From contig NZ_JADOVJ010000001.1 in NCBI RefSeq assembly GCF_015752315.1, forward strand, positions 2,906,501 through 2,970,500: a stretch of DNA of 64,000 bases. The letters run 5' to 3'. The notes under the pieces were generated by a model. The model was not told the origin of the DNA. It worked only from the letters and a program-made list of their open reading frames with translations, and did not search any database. Of this stretch, positions 7,854-15,309 are shown in pieces. The position numbers were made by a program, and so were the translations under genes. How positions within the stretch are numbered: position 1 is the first letter of the stretch; each line of letters begins with the position of its first letter. This DNA is from Nocardioides luteus. Its GTDB lineage: Bacteria; Actinomycetota; Actinomycetes; Propionibacteriales; Nocardioidaceae.

Positions 7854-9461
7854 ATGAGCACCAACACCACCCCCGTATCCGACGAGCTTCCCGTCATCGT
7901 GGTCGGCGCCGGGCCGGTCGGCCTCATCACGGCGCTCGGTCTCGCCCACTACGGCGTGCCGTTCATCGTCCTCGAGGAGGACGACCGGCTCTCGCTCGAC
8001 ACCAAGGCCGGCACCGTCCTGACGCGGACGCTGGAAGTCCTCGATCGCTACGGCGCCCTCGACGACGTCCTCCGTGCATCGCTGCGCGTCGACGAGATCG
8101 GCGAGATCGACCGGGAGACGAACACGTCGACCCTGAGCGTACGGACCGATGACCTCACCGAGGACACGCGGTTCCCCTTCGTGATCAACATCCCGCAGCA
8201 TCACCTCGAACCGGTGCTCAAGCGCGTTCTCGAGGAGAAGGCGCCCGGCGCTCTGCGGATGAGCAGCCGCGTCACCAAGTTCGTCCAGCACCCCGACCAC
8301 GTCGAGGTGCAGGTCGACACACCCGACGGAGAGCAGGTGCTGTCCGGTCGCTACCTGCTCGCCTGCGATGGCGGCCGCTCCCAGATCAGGGAGGCTCTCG
8401 GCATCGTCGTCGAGGGCAAGACCCTGGAGGAGCGATACATGCTGGTCGACCTCAAGGTCGACCTGGACGTGGCCAACCAGCGGGACTACCCCTATCTTGC
8501 GTACTTCGGCGACCCCACCGAGTGGATGATCCTCGTTCGGCAGCCCCACTGCTGGCGCTTCCTCTACCCGCTCCCTCCCGGCACCCCCGAGCCGAGCAGG
8601 GAGGAGCTGCGCGACAAGGCCCTGAGGTTCATCGGTGACGTCAGCGACATCGAGGTCATCGGCACCAACATCTACCCGGTCCACATCCGCGTCGCCGACC
8701 AGTGGCGCGACGGCCGTGTCTTCCTGATGGGAGACGCAGCCCACCTCATCACCCCGATGTGGGCTCTCGGCCTCAACACGGGTGTCCTCGACGCGTCCAA
8801 CCTGCCGTGGCGCCTCGCTTGGGTGCTCCGAGGATGGGCCGACGAGAAGCTCCTGGACGGCTACGAGCGAGAGCAGAGCCCGGTCGCGAGCCAAGGATCC
8901 GGGCAGATGGCCGAGGCCGCGCGGGCCTACATGGACCGCCGGGGCGAGAAGGTCGAGGCGATGTCGGAGGGAAACTGGGGCAACGCCTTCACCCGTGCCA
9001 TGTTGGGCGTCTCGCTCGACGTGGACGACAACGGGGACTGGTCCATGGTCAAGAACGGCAACGCCCCGCTCCCGGTCCGACCCGGCGACCGGGCTCCGGA
9101 CCTCCCCCTCTTCGGCGACGAAGGAACCCTGCACGTCCACGACCTCTGTCGCGACGGCTTCGTGGCCCTGCACTTCACCGACACCCGCCGCCGGCCCGAC
9201 ATCCCCGAGTCCACACCGGCCCTCGAGCACTACGTCATCAGCCGATGGGACGCACCGCTGGACTCCGGAATCCGCGACCGGGCGCTGTTCGACCCCGGAG
9301 ACCGGGTACGCCGCCGGTTCGGAGTCGCGGAGTCGACCGTGGTTCTCCTGCGTCCGGACGCCCACATCGCCGCCATCGTGTCCGGGTCGCCCGATCGCGC
9401 GATCGAGGAGATCTACCGGACCATCACGGGACTCGACGCCGCGGCGAGCGAACGGGCCTGA
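7854..9461 (+). CDS. Class A flavin-dependent aromatic hydroxylase (MhpA/PheA-like)
   Basis: The product is 535 residues. IVVGAGPVGLITALGLAHYG is the FAD Rossmann motif, LLACDGGRSQIREALG the DG motif that also touches NAD(P)H, and GDAAHLITPMWALGLNTG the GD motif. The C-terminal 150 residues (from PVRPGDRAPDLPLF) are the thioredoxin-like tail typical of phenol hydroxylase/MhpA-type enzymes. Such proteins insert one oxygen atom ortho or para to a ring hydroxyl with NAD(P)H. I chose the ATG five bases behind AAGGAG rather than the GTG that overlaps the ribosome site. A likely ring-activating step before cleavage. Confidence 0.88.
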   Translation: MSTNTTPVSDELPVIVVGAGPVGLITALGLAHYGVPFIVLEEDDRLSLDTKAGTVLTRTLEVLDRYGALDDVLRASLRVDEIGEIDRETNTSTLSVRTDDLTEDTRFPFVINIPQHHLEPVLKRVLEEKAPGALRMSSRVTKFVQHPDHVEVQVDTPDGEQVLSGRYLLACDGGRSQIREALGIVVEGKTLEERYMLVDLKVDLDVANQRDYPYLAYFGDPTEWMILVRQPHCWRFLYPLPPGTPEPSREELRDKALRFIGDVSDIEVIGTNIYPVHIRVADQWRDGRVFLMGDAAHLITPMWALGLNTGVLDASNLPWRLAWVLRGWADEKLLDGYEREQSPVASQGSGQMAEAARAYMDRRGEKVEAMSEGNWGNAFTRAMLGVSLDVDDNGDWSMVKNGNAPLPVRPGDRAPDLPLFGDEGTLHVHDLCRDGFVALHFTDTRRRPDIPESTPALEHYVISRWDAPLDSGIRDRALFDPGDRVRRRFGVAESTVVLLRPDAHIAAIVSGSPDRAIEEIYRTITGLDAAASERA

Positions 9462-9532
9462 GGTCACGAGCCGTCCGCATCGCGCGCGTTCGGCTCCCAT
9501 CAAGCACGTACACAAAAGAAGGAGGTCGCTTC

Positions 9533-10225
9533 ATGAAGGGCGACATCGTCTACTCGCCGGAGGGCGAGAAGATCGAACTGGTCGACATCGGGATCACCGT
9601 GCTCGTCGACAATCCGGTGGTCCGGGTCTGGGACGTGACCCTCGAGGGACACGCCCAACATCCCTGGCACCTGCACCACAACCCGTACGTCGTCCTCAGC
9701 CTCCAGGGCTCGGACGGACGTATGGACTGGCTCGACGGCAGCCCCGAGCGATTCATCTCCGAGTACCGAGGCGGAGCCGTCTACCGGCCGACCTCCCCGG
9801 TCCACAGGCTCACCAACCTGCGCGACAACACCTACCAGAACCGGCTCGTGGAGCTGAAGGACCTCGGCGAGCTGCTTCCCGAGCCGCTCGACATCGGTGA
9901 AGGTGCCCGCAGCGTCGAAGGCGAGGCCGCGGGCCCCGATCTCACTGACGGTCGCCGCCCCGTCCTCGACCACCCGCACGTCAAGGTCTGGACCGTGGAC
10001 GTCCAGGGCAACCAGAGCGTGGACCTGCAGCTCGCCGAGCTCCCCCACGTGCTCGCCCTGGTCGATGCACCCGACCCTGCGCAGGAGTCCACCGGCGGCG
10101 TCGTCTACCACGACGGCGGACAGCTGGATCTTGCCAACAGCTCGGCAGACGTTCAGACCTGGTTCGTCGTCGAGCTCACCTATCTGGCCGACCTCGACGC
10201 AGTCCTGAACGGAGACCGTGCATGA
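9533..10225 (+). CDS. Cupin-domain protein (bicupin-like, 230 aa)
   Basis: The N-terminal half has a cupin motif 1, HPWHLHHNPYVVLSLQG, with HxHH but with hydrophobic residues where the metal-binding Glu normally stands, and motif 2 around PTSPVHRLTNL with one His. The C-terminal half (from HPHVKVWTVDVQGNQ) looks like a second cupin repeat that has lost its ligands. A strong GAAGGAGG ribosome site precedes the ATG. It could be a ring-cleavage dioxygenase subunit, an isomerase or a structural partner of the cupin encoded next. The two reading frames overlap at ATGA, which supports coupled synthesis. Confidence 0.75.
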   Translation: MKGDIVYSPEGEKIELVDIGITVLVDNPVVRVWDVTLEGHAQHPWHLHHNPYVVLSLQGSDGRMDWLDGSPERFISEYRGGAVYRPTSPVHRLTNLRDNTYQNRLVELKDLGELLPEPLDIGEGARSVEGEAAGPDLTDGRRPVLDHPHVKVWTVDVQGNQSVDLQLAELPHVLALVDAPDPAQESTGGVVYHDGGQLDLANSSADVQTWFVVELTYLADLDAVLNGDRA

Positions 10226-10737
10226 CAACGATCCCCCGCCCCGCCGACATCTCGCCCGAGGAGTGGGAGAACAACCTCTCCGAACCGGCCCGCTACTCCG
10301 GCGCTGCGCCCGACATCTCCCGGGAGGTGGAGGTCGAGGTCGACGGTGAAGACCCGATGGCCCGCTTCCGGGAGATCCTGATCCAGACGAACGACCTCGA
10401 CTGGGTCGACAAGACTCTCGCCGGCCTCACCCACAAGGCACTGTGGCGCAACGACGACACCGGCGCCTCGATCTCGCTCGTGAAGTTCGAGAAGGGCATC
10501 GGAATCCCCTCGCGGCACTCGCACGCCTCGAACCAGTTCATGTTCTGCCTCTCCGGCCGATACACCTACCTGCCGACGGGGATCACGCTGACCCCGGGTT
10601 CCTTCTACTGGAACCCGAAGGGGAGCCTCCACGGCCCGACGCTGGCGGAGGAGGAGTCCGTCCTGCTCGAGGTGTACGACGGCCCGCACTACCCCACTCA
10701 GCCGGACTGGTACTCCGACCCGGCCGACGCCCACTGA
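10222..10737 (+). CDS. Cupin protein, candidate ring-cleaving or C-C-cleaving dioxygenase
   Basis: The 171-residue product has a ChrR/dihydroxyacetophenone-dioxygenase-like cupin: PSRHSHASNQFMFCLSGRY supplies HxH in motif 1, and GSFYWNPKGSLHGP the motif 2 His. Size and layout resemble the 177-residue 2,4'-dihydroxyacetophenone dioxygenase encoded near the end of this window, though the sequences are clearly different. Small single-cupin iron dioxygenases cleave hydroxyketones and catechol-like rings. Its place between a flavin hydroxylase and an FAH-family hydrolase makes an oxygen-dependent cleavage step the natural guess. No experiment is implied by the sequence. Confidence 0.75.
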   Translation: MTTIPRPADISPEEWENNLSEPARYSGAAPDISREVEVEVDGEDPMARFREILIQTNDLDWVDKTLAGLTHKALWRNDDTGASISLVKFEKGIGIPSRHSHASNQFMFCLSGRYTYLPTGITLTPGSFYWNPKGSLHGPTLAEEESVLLEVYDGPHYPTQPDWYSDPADAH

Positions 10738-10767
10738 CCTGATCGACCAGTACGAAGGAAACACACC

Positions 10768-11175
10768 ATGAGCAAGACGAACGTCGTGTCCCCGGCCCTC
10801 GCCACCCCCAACGGGCACTTCTCCCAGGCATCCACGATCGAGGCCAGCGGGAAGCTGGTCTTCGTGTCTGGCATGACCGCCCGCAACAACGAAGGCGGCA
10901 TCACGGGCATCGGCAACATCACCGAGCAGACCCACCAGGTGTGCCAGAACCTCAAGGCGGCGGTCGAGGCCGCCGGTGGGACCCTCGACGACATCTGCCG
11001 CGTCGACGTGTACGTACGGAACATGGAGGACTTCCAGGCCATTCACGAGGTGCGCCGCCAGTACTTCACCGGCGAACCGCCGGCCTCCACGATGGTCGAG
11101 GTCTCCAAGTTCGTGTCCAAGGACTACCTCATCGAGATCAACGCCATCGCGGTCGTCCAGGAGCAGGCGTCATGA
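10768..11175 (+). CDS. RidA/YjgF/UK114 family enamine deaminase
   Basis: The 135-residue product contains the trimeric RidA fold landmarks: FSQASTIEASGKLVFVSGMT, TEQTHQVCQNLKAAVEAAGG and the catalytic-region PPASTMVEVSKFV. The Arg-containing RidA signature (xCxRxxxE-like) is replaced here by VEVSKF/IEINAIAV, so the protein belongs to an Rid subfamily outside the archetypal RidA. RidA-like proteins hydrolyse enamines/imines, and one branch (2-aminomuconate deaminase) releases ammonia in aromatic degradation. Inside this operon such a deaminase would suggest a nitrogen-containing substrate. GAAGGAAAC precedes the ATG, and the stop overlaps the next start. Confidence 0.85.
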   Translation: MSKTNVVSPALATPNGHFSQASTIEASGKLVFVSGMTARNNEGGITGIGNITEQTHQVCQNLKAAVEAAGGTLDDICRVDVYVRNMEDFQAIHEVRRQYFTGEPPASTMVEVSKFVSKDYLIEINAIAVVQEQAS

Positions 11176-12056
11176 GGTTGGCGTCGGTCCTCATGGGCGA
11201 TCAGCGACGTGCAGCCGCGGTGTTCCCGGACGAGGAGTATGTGGCGCTGCTGCCTGAAGGCGTAGCGGTCGACGACATCGTGCGCGGCGGGAGCGACGCG
11301 CTCGGTGCCCTGGACGCCACGATCGCCGAGGCGCCGCGCCTGTCGCTCGGTGAGGTGCAGCTTCTCGCCCCGCTGACCCGGTTCAACCGCGACATCCTCT
11401 GCACGGGGTGGAACTACTGGGATCATTTCGAGGAGTCGAAGGGCAAGCGCGAGGGACAGGACCCGCCCGAGCCGCCGGCCCACCCGACGTTCTTCACCAA
11501 GGGCCCCGACACCGTCATCGGCCCCTACGACGGCATCGCCTTCGACCCGGAGATCTCCTCGAAGTGGGACTATGAGGCGGAGGTGGCGATCATCATCGGC
11601 AAGGACGGGCGCTCGATCCCCGAGGACCAGGCACGCGAGCACATCTTCGGCTACTGCGTCGCCAACGACGTCAGTCAGCGTGACCTTCAGCGCCAGCACG
11701 GTGGCCAGTGGCTCAAGGGCAAGAGCATCGACCAGACCATGCCGTTGGGCCCGTGGATCACGACCGCTGACGAGATCGAGGACCCGTACTCGCTCGACAT
11801 CGAGTTCGAGCTCGACGGTCGCCTCATGCAGAAGGCCTCGACCAGCCAGGTGGCTTTCTCCTTCGAGAGGATCATCAGCGAGCTGTCCTGGGGGATGACC
11901 TTGAGGGCCGGCGACGTCATCCTGACCGGAACGCCCAGCGGCATCGGAAACGCTCGTGAACCCCAGATCTTCCTGGAAGCAGGCTCCGAGCTGGTCTCGA
12001 CGGTCTCTCAGCTGGGAACACTCCGAAATCAGATGAGCCCGACCAAGCTCTCCTGA
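11172..12056 (+). CDS. Fumarylacetoacetate hydrolase family protein
   Basis: The 294-residue product shows the FAH C-terminal domain: FNRDILCTGWNYWDHFEE, then WDYEAEVAIIIGKDGRSIP with the metal-binding Glu residues, GYCVANDVSQRDLQ, KGKSIDQTMPLGPWI, and VILTGTPSGIGNAR. This is the single-domain FAH fold of 2-hydroxyhepta-2,4-diene-1,7-dioate isomerases, acylpyruvate hydrolases and similar enzymes that cleave C-C bonds after ring opening, using Mg/Mn. It is the last gene of the operon, overlapping the RidA gene at ATGA, and is followed by a strong hairpin. The true fumarylacetoacetase of the homogentisate route is a separate gene in this window. Confidence 0.88.
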   Translation: MRLASVLMGDQRRAAAVFPDEEYVALLPEGVAVDDIVRGGSDALGALDATIAEAPRLSLGEVQLLAPLTRFNRDILCTGWNYWDHFEESKGKREGQDPPEPPAHPTFFTKGPDTVIGPYDGIAFDPEISSKWDYEAEVAIIIGKDGRSIPEDQAREHIFGYCVANDVSQRDLQRQHGGQWLKGKSIDQTMPLGPWITTADEIEDPYSLDIEFELDGRLMQKASTSQVAFSFERIISELSWGMTLRAGDVILTGTPSGIGNAREPQIFLEAGSELVSTVSQLGTLRNQMSPTKLS

Positions 12057-12064
12057 GCCGTCAT

Positions 12065-12102
12065 CGCAGCGGGGTCCAGGCGCACGCCTGGACCCCGCTG
12101 CG
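12065..12102. terminator. Bidirectional hairpin between operon 1 and the AraC gene
   Basis: CGCAGCGGGGTCCAGGC (12065-12081) pairs perfectly with GCCTGGACCCCGCTGCG (12086-12102), a 17-bp stem with a GCAC loop. It sits in the 73-base gap between two convergent genes and can serve both. Confidence 0.9.
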
Positions 12103-12129
12103 CATTCTGCTCCGTCGAACGGACCGGGA

Positions 12130-13098
12130 TCAGCTACGCAGCGTGTCCGAAGGAGACTCCCCGTAGCGCTCCCGATAGGCCTGCGCGAAACGGCTGAGGT
12201 GCGTGAAGCCCCGGGCCAGGGCCAGCTGGGTGACGCTGACCCCCTCGCTCGGATCGGCAGCGATCAGGTCCTTGTGGACGAGCTCGAAACGTACGTCCCG
12301 CAGGTACGCCATGGGAGACGAGCCCATGTGACGTCGGAATCCCGACTGGAGGGCACGCACGCTTACGCCGACAGCCTCGGCGATGTCCTCGACGACCAAG
12401 GGCTCGTGGGCGTGAGCCTCGATCAGCTCGACCGCCTTGCGCACACAACGCGGCGTCGCGGTGCCGCCATCCTCTTCCAGCCAGGACGAGTACGTGTTCG
12501 GAGCGCTGAGGAGGAGCGACGTCATCACCAGGTCTTCGAGCTGACCGGCCATCACCGAACGTGACGCGAGGCTCCGTTCGGCATCCAGCTCGGTCTGCAA
12601 CAGATCCAAGTAGTGCCGCATCGACCGCGCTTCCGGGGTCGTCATCGGTACACCCAGGTCGAACTTGAGAGGGTCCCGGAGGGTCCGCCCGAGCAAACGC
12701 GCTGCTTTGGTCTCGAGGGTCTTGCGATCGACTCGCAGGCACAGGTGCGGCGCACCGCTCGACCATTGCATCGCGACGCGATCCTCGGGATCGAGGAGCG
12801 TCGCCGTGCTCGGGTCCGAGACCACCTCGATCCCGCGGGCGGATGCTCGAGCCGCCCCGTTCAGGGGAATCTGCAACAGGTAGAACGAGGTCAAGGGTTC
12901 CGGGTTGATCTGGACCTCGGCACCGTAGTCGAGGAAGTGCAGCGACAGATGGGGCAGCGCGGCCGACTGGGTTCGCATGTTCAGCGCACCGTCGACCACG
13001 CGCAGGTTGTGCCCGCAGAAGGCATGCGCAACCACGGCGCGTGCCTCATCGGGGTCGTGCGTCTTGAAGGTGTCGCGGTGCGGAAGTGGTGTCTTCAT
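12130..13098 (-). CDS. AraC/XylS-family regulator, probable activator of the flanking catabolic operons
   Basis: The 322-residue product has an N-terminal AraC_binding_2-type sensor (residues about 30-170) as in regulators of aromatic catabolism (XylS/NphR type), and a C-terminal double HTH: EDIAEAVGVSVRALQSGFRR and VSVTQLALARGFTHLSRFAQ, ending YRERYGESPSDTLRS. ATG at 13098 was chosen (MKTPLPHRDTFKT) because the upstream extension is rich in residues read from the promoter. The gene lies exactly between the two catabolic operons, reading toward operon 1 and divergent from operon 2. The repeat found in both upstream regions is a natural binding candidate. Confidence 0.88.
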   Translation of the reverse strand: MKTPLPHRDTFKTHDPDEARAVVAHAFCGHNLRVVDGALNMRTQSAALPHLSLHFLDYGAEVQINPEPLTSFYLLQIPLNGAARASARGIEVVSDPSTATLLDPEDRVAMQWSSGAPHLCLRVDRKTLETKAARLLGRTLRDPLKFDLGVPMTTPEARSMRHYLDLLQTELDAERSLASRSVMAGQLEDLVMTSLLLSAPNTYSSWLEEDGGTATPRCVRKAVELIEAHAHEPLVVEDIAEAVGVSVRALQSGFRRHMGSSPMAYLRDVRFELVHKDLIAADPSEGVSVTQLALARGFTHLSRFAQAYRERYGESPSDTLRS

Positions 13099-13133
13099 AG
13101 GTCTCGGCGGCCGGAAATGTGATCTACGCAATA

Positions 13134-13169
13134 TGGATACCACCAGCGTCCCACGGATAGCGACCCCCC
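13134..13169 (+). promoter_or_regulatory. Two-part repeat, candidate AraC operator of operon 2
   Basis: TGGATAC (13134-13140) and GGATAGCGACCCCCC (13155-13169) stand 20 bases apart, start to start, the same spacing as in the element before operon 1. The site is in the 134-base divergent region between the AraC gene and the SDR gene, about 64 bases before the SDR start, a usual place for an activator site just upstream of -35. Confidence 0.5.
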
Positions 13170-13232
13170 GACTACCCACCTAGCGTTCTTGACGTCAGAT
13201 CCACCTCCCCACCAACAACCGGAGGACACTCA

Positions 13233-14021
13233 ATGAACGGCTTGTCGGGCAAGGTGGCGGTCGTCACCGGCGGCGCCACCAAGATCGGAGCGGCGGTCGT
13301 CGCTGCCTTCGTCGACGCCGGAGCGAACGTCGTCGTCGCTGACATCGACGAGGACGGCGGCCAGAAGGTGGCCGCCGACATCGGTGACGCGGTCCGCTTC
13401 ATCCGGACCGACATCTCCGACGACACCCAGGTGGACGCCTGCGTCAACGGTGCCGTCGACGCGTTCGGCGGAGTCGACTTCCTCGTCAACCTGGCCTGTT
13501 CGTACGTGGACAACGGCTTCGAATCAACCCGCGACGAGTGGTTGCTCTCCTACAACGTCAACGTCGTAGGTGCCGTCGCCATGGCGAAGGCCGCCCACCC
13601 GCACATGGTCGCTCGAGGTGGTGGCTCCATCGTGAACTTCACCTCGATCTCCTCCAGCGTGGCGCAGACCGGCCGATGGCTCTACCCCGTCAGCAAGGCG
13701 GCCATCGTTCAGCTCACGCGAAACATGGCGATGGACCTGGCCGGCGACGGCATCCGGGTGAACTCCGTGTCCCCGGGCTGGACCTGGTCGAAGGTCATGG
13801 ACGACCTCACCGGTGGCGACCGCGCCAAGACGGACCGAGTCGCGGCGCCGTACCACCTCCTGGGCCGCGTCGGCGACCCCGACGAGGTCGCCGCCGTCGT
13901 CGCCTTCCTGTGTTCGCCGGCGGCGTCGTTCGTCACCGGTGCCGACTGGGCCGTCGACGGCGGCTACTCCGCCATGGGGCCCGAGCAAGCGGTCCCGGCG
14001 ATCCCGAAGCTCGCCGAGTAA
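13233..14021 (+). CDS. Short-chain dehydrogenase/reductase, first gene of operon 2
   Basis: The 262-residue product is a classical SDR: VTGGATKIGAAV for NAD binding with VADIDE after strand 2 (Asp, NAD preference), NLACSY in place of NNAG, Ser in NFTSISSS, YPVSKAAI as YxxxK, and the C-terminal GADWAVDGGYSAMGP. GGAGG lies before the ATG. An SDR next to a StyA/indole-oxygenase-type flavoprotein also occurs in bacterial indole clusters, where it acts on the oxygenated product; the same role here is an inference. It leads the nine-gene transcription unit and directly follows the candidate operator. Confidence 0.87.
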   Translation: MNGLSGKVAVVTGGATKIGAAVVAAFVDAGANVVVADIDEDGGQKVAADIGDAVRFIRTDISDDTQVDACVNGAVDAFGGVDFLVNLACSYVDNGFESTRDEWLLSYNVNVVGAVAMAKAAHPHMVARGGGSIVNFTSISSSVAQTGRWLYPVSKAAIVQLTRNMAMDLAGDGIRVNSVSPGWTWSKVMDDLTGGDRAKTDRVAAPYHLLGRVGDPDEVAAVVAFLCSPAASFVTGADWAVDGGYSAMGPEQAVPAIPKLAE

Positions 14022-14066
14022 CCACACCACGGCACCCCCAAGATCTCATCAACCCAGGAGCAACAG

Positions 14067-15287
14067 ATGCGCAAGATCACCATCGTCGGAGCAGGTCAGT
14101 CCGGCCTCCAGCTGGGCATCGGACTCGTCGACAACGGGTATGACGTCACGATCGTCAGCAACCGAACCGCCGACGAGATCCATGCCGGCAAGGTCATGTC
14201 CAGCCAGTGCATGTTCAACACCTCCCTTTCCCACGAGCGAGACCTCGGACTCGACTTCTGGGCCGACGACTGTCCGCCCGTCGAAGGAATCGGGTTGACC
14301 GTCCCCTCCCCCGACGGCGACATCGCCTTCTCCTGGGCGGCGAAGCTCGACGCTCCGGCCCAGTCCGTGGATCAGCGCCTCAAGATGCCCCGTTGGATGA
14401 CGGAGTTCGAGAATCGCGGCGGCAAGATCGAGCTCGTCGATGCAGGCATCAACGAGCTCGAGGAGTACGCCGACAGCAGCGACCTGGTGATCGTCGCCGC
14501 CGGTAAGGGCGAGATCGCCCGCCTCTTCGAGCGCGACGCCGAGCGGTCCCAGTTCGACAAGCCGCAGCGGGCCCTCTCCCTGACCTACGTGACCGGTCTC
14601 CAGCGCCAGCCCGACTACTCGACCGTCTCCTTCAACCTCCTCCCCGGCATCGGTGAGTACTTCGTCTTCCCGGCCCTCACCACCACCGGCCCGTGCGACA
14701 TCATGGTCTTCGAGGGGGTCCCAGGGGGCCCGCTCGACTGCTGGGGCGCCATCAGCAGCCCCGAGGAACACCTCGCGAACGCGCAGCGGCTCCTCCGAGA
14801 GTTCGTTCCGTGGGAAGCCGAGCGCGCGACCGACGTCGAGCTGACCGACCCGAACGGCGTACTTGCCGGCCGCTTCCCGCCGACCATCCGCAAGCCGGTC
14901 GCGCTGCTGCCGTCGGGCAATCCCGTTCTCGGCCTGGCGGACGTCGTCGTGCTCAACGACCCCATCACGGGCCAGGGATCGAACAACGCGAGCAAGTGCG
15001 CGGCCTCCTACCTGGCCAGCATCCTCGAACACGGCACCGCCACGTTCGACGCCGCCTTCATGCAGGAGGCGTTCGAGAGGTACTACGCCTATGCGCAGTA
15101 CGTCGCGACCTGGACCAACGCCCTGCTCCTGCCGCCGCCTCCGCACGTGCTCGAGCTCCTCGGCGCCGCGGCACAGCACCCGGAGATCGCCCAGCGTTTC
15201 GCCAACGGGTTCGACGACCCCCGTGACTACTTCGAGTGGTTCATGGACCCGGAGAAGGCCTCCGCCTACCTCGCCCAGTTCGCCTGA
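14067..15287 (+). CDS. styA1: StyA1-like FAD monooxygenase (group E, styrene/indole type)
   Basis: The 406-residue product has the single-domain layout of StyA: KITIVGAGQSGLQLGIGL for FAD, SNRTADEIHAGKVMSSQCMF, and the C-terminal LNDPITGQGSNNASK that closes over FAD. Length and motifs match group E flavoprotein monooxygenases, which take reduced FAD from a separate reductase and epoxidise styrene or indole. It lacks a reductase domain. The next gene encodes a second copy fused to a flavin reductase; the pair mirrors StyA1/StyA2B described in Rhodococcus opacus 1CP. CAGGAG before ATG. In this arrangement the fused partner probably feeds it FADH2. The natural substrate is not settled by the sequence. 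Confidence 0.87.
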   Translation: MRKITIVGAGQSGLQLGIGLVDNGYDVTIVSNRTADEIHAGKVMSSQCMFNTSLSHERDLGLDFWADDCPPVEGIGLTVPSPDGDIAFSWAAKLDAPAQSVDQRLKMPRWMTEFENRGGKIELVDAGINELEEYADSSDLVIVAAGKGEIARLFERDAERSQFDKPQRALSLTYVTGLQRQPDYSTVSFNLLPGIGEYFVFPALTTTGPCDIMVFEGVPGGPLDCWGAISSPEEHLANAQRLLREFVPWEAERATDVELTDPNGVLAGRFPPTIRKPVALLPSGNPVLGLADVVVLNDPITGQGSNNASKCAASYLASILEHGTATFDAAFMQEAFERYYAYAQYVATWTNALLLPPPPHVLELLGAAAQHPEIAQRFANGFDDPRDYFEWFMDPEKASAYLAQFA

Positions 15288-15309
15288 GCAACCGACCCGA
15301 GGAGAGACC

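Noticed and set aside
7779..9515. 578-codon minus-strand frame opposite the class A hydroxylase
   Set aside because: The plus strand encodes an unmistakable flavoprotein; the antisense frame has no recognisable domain.
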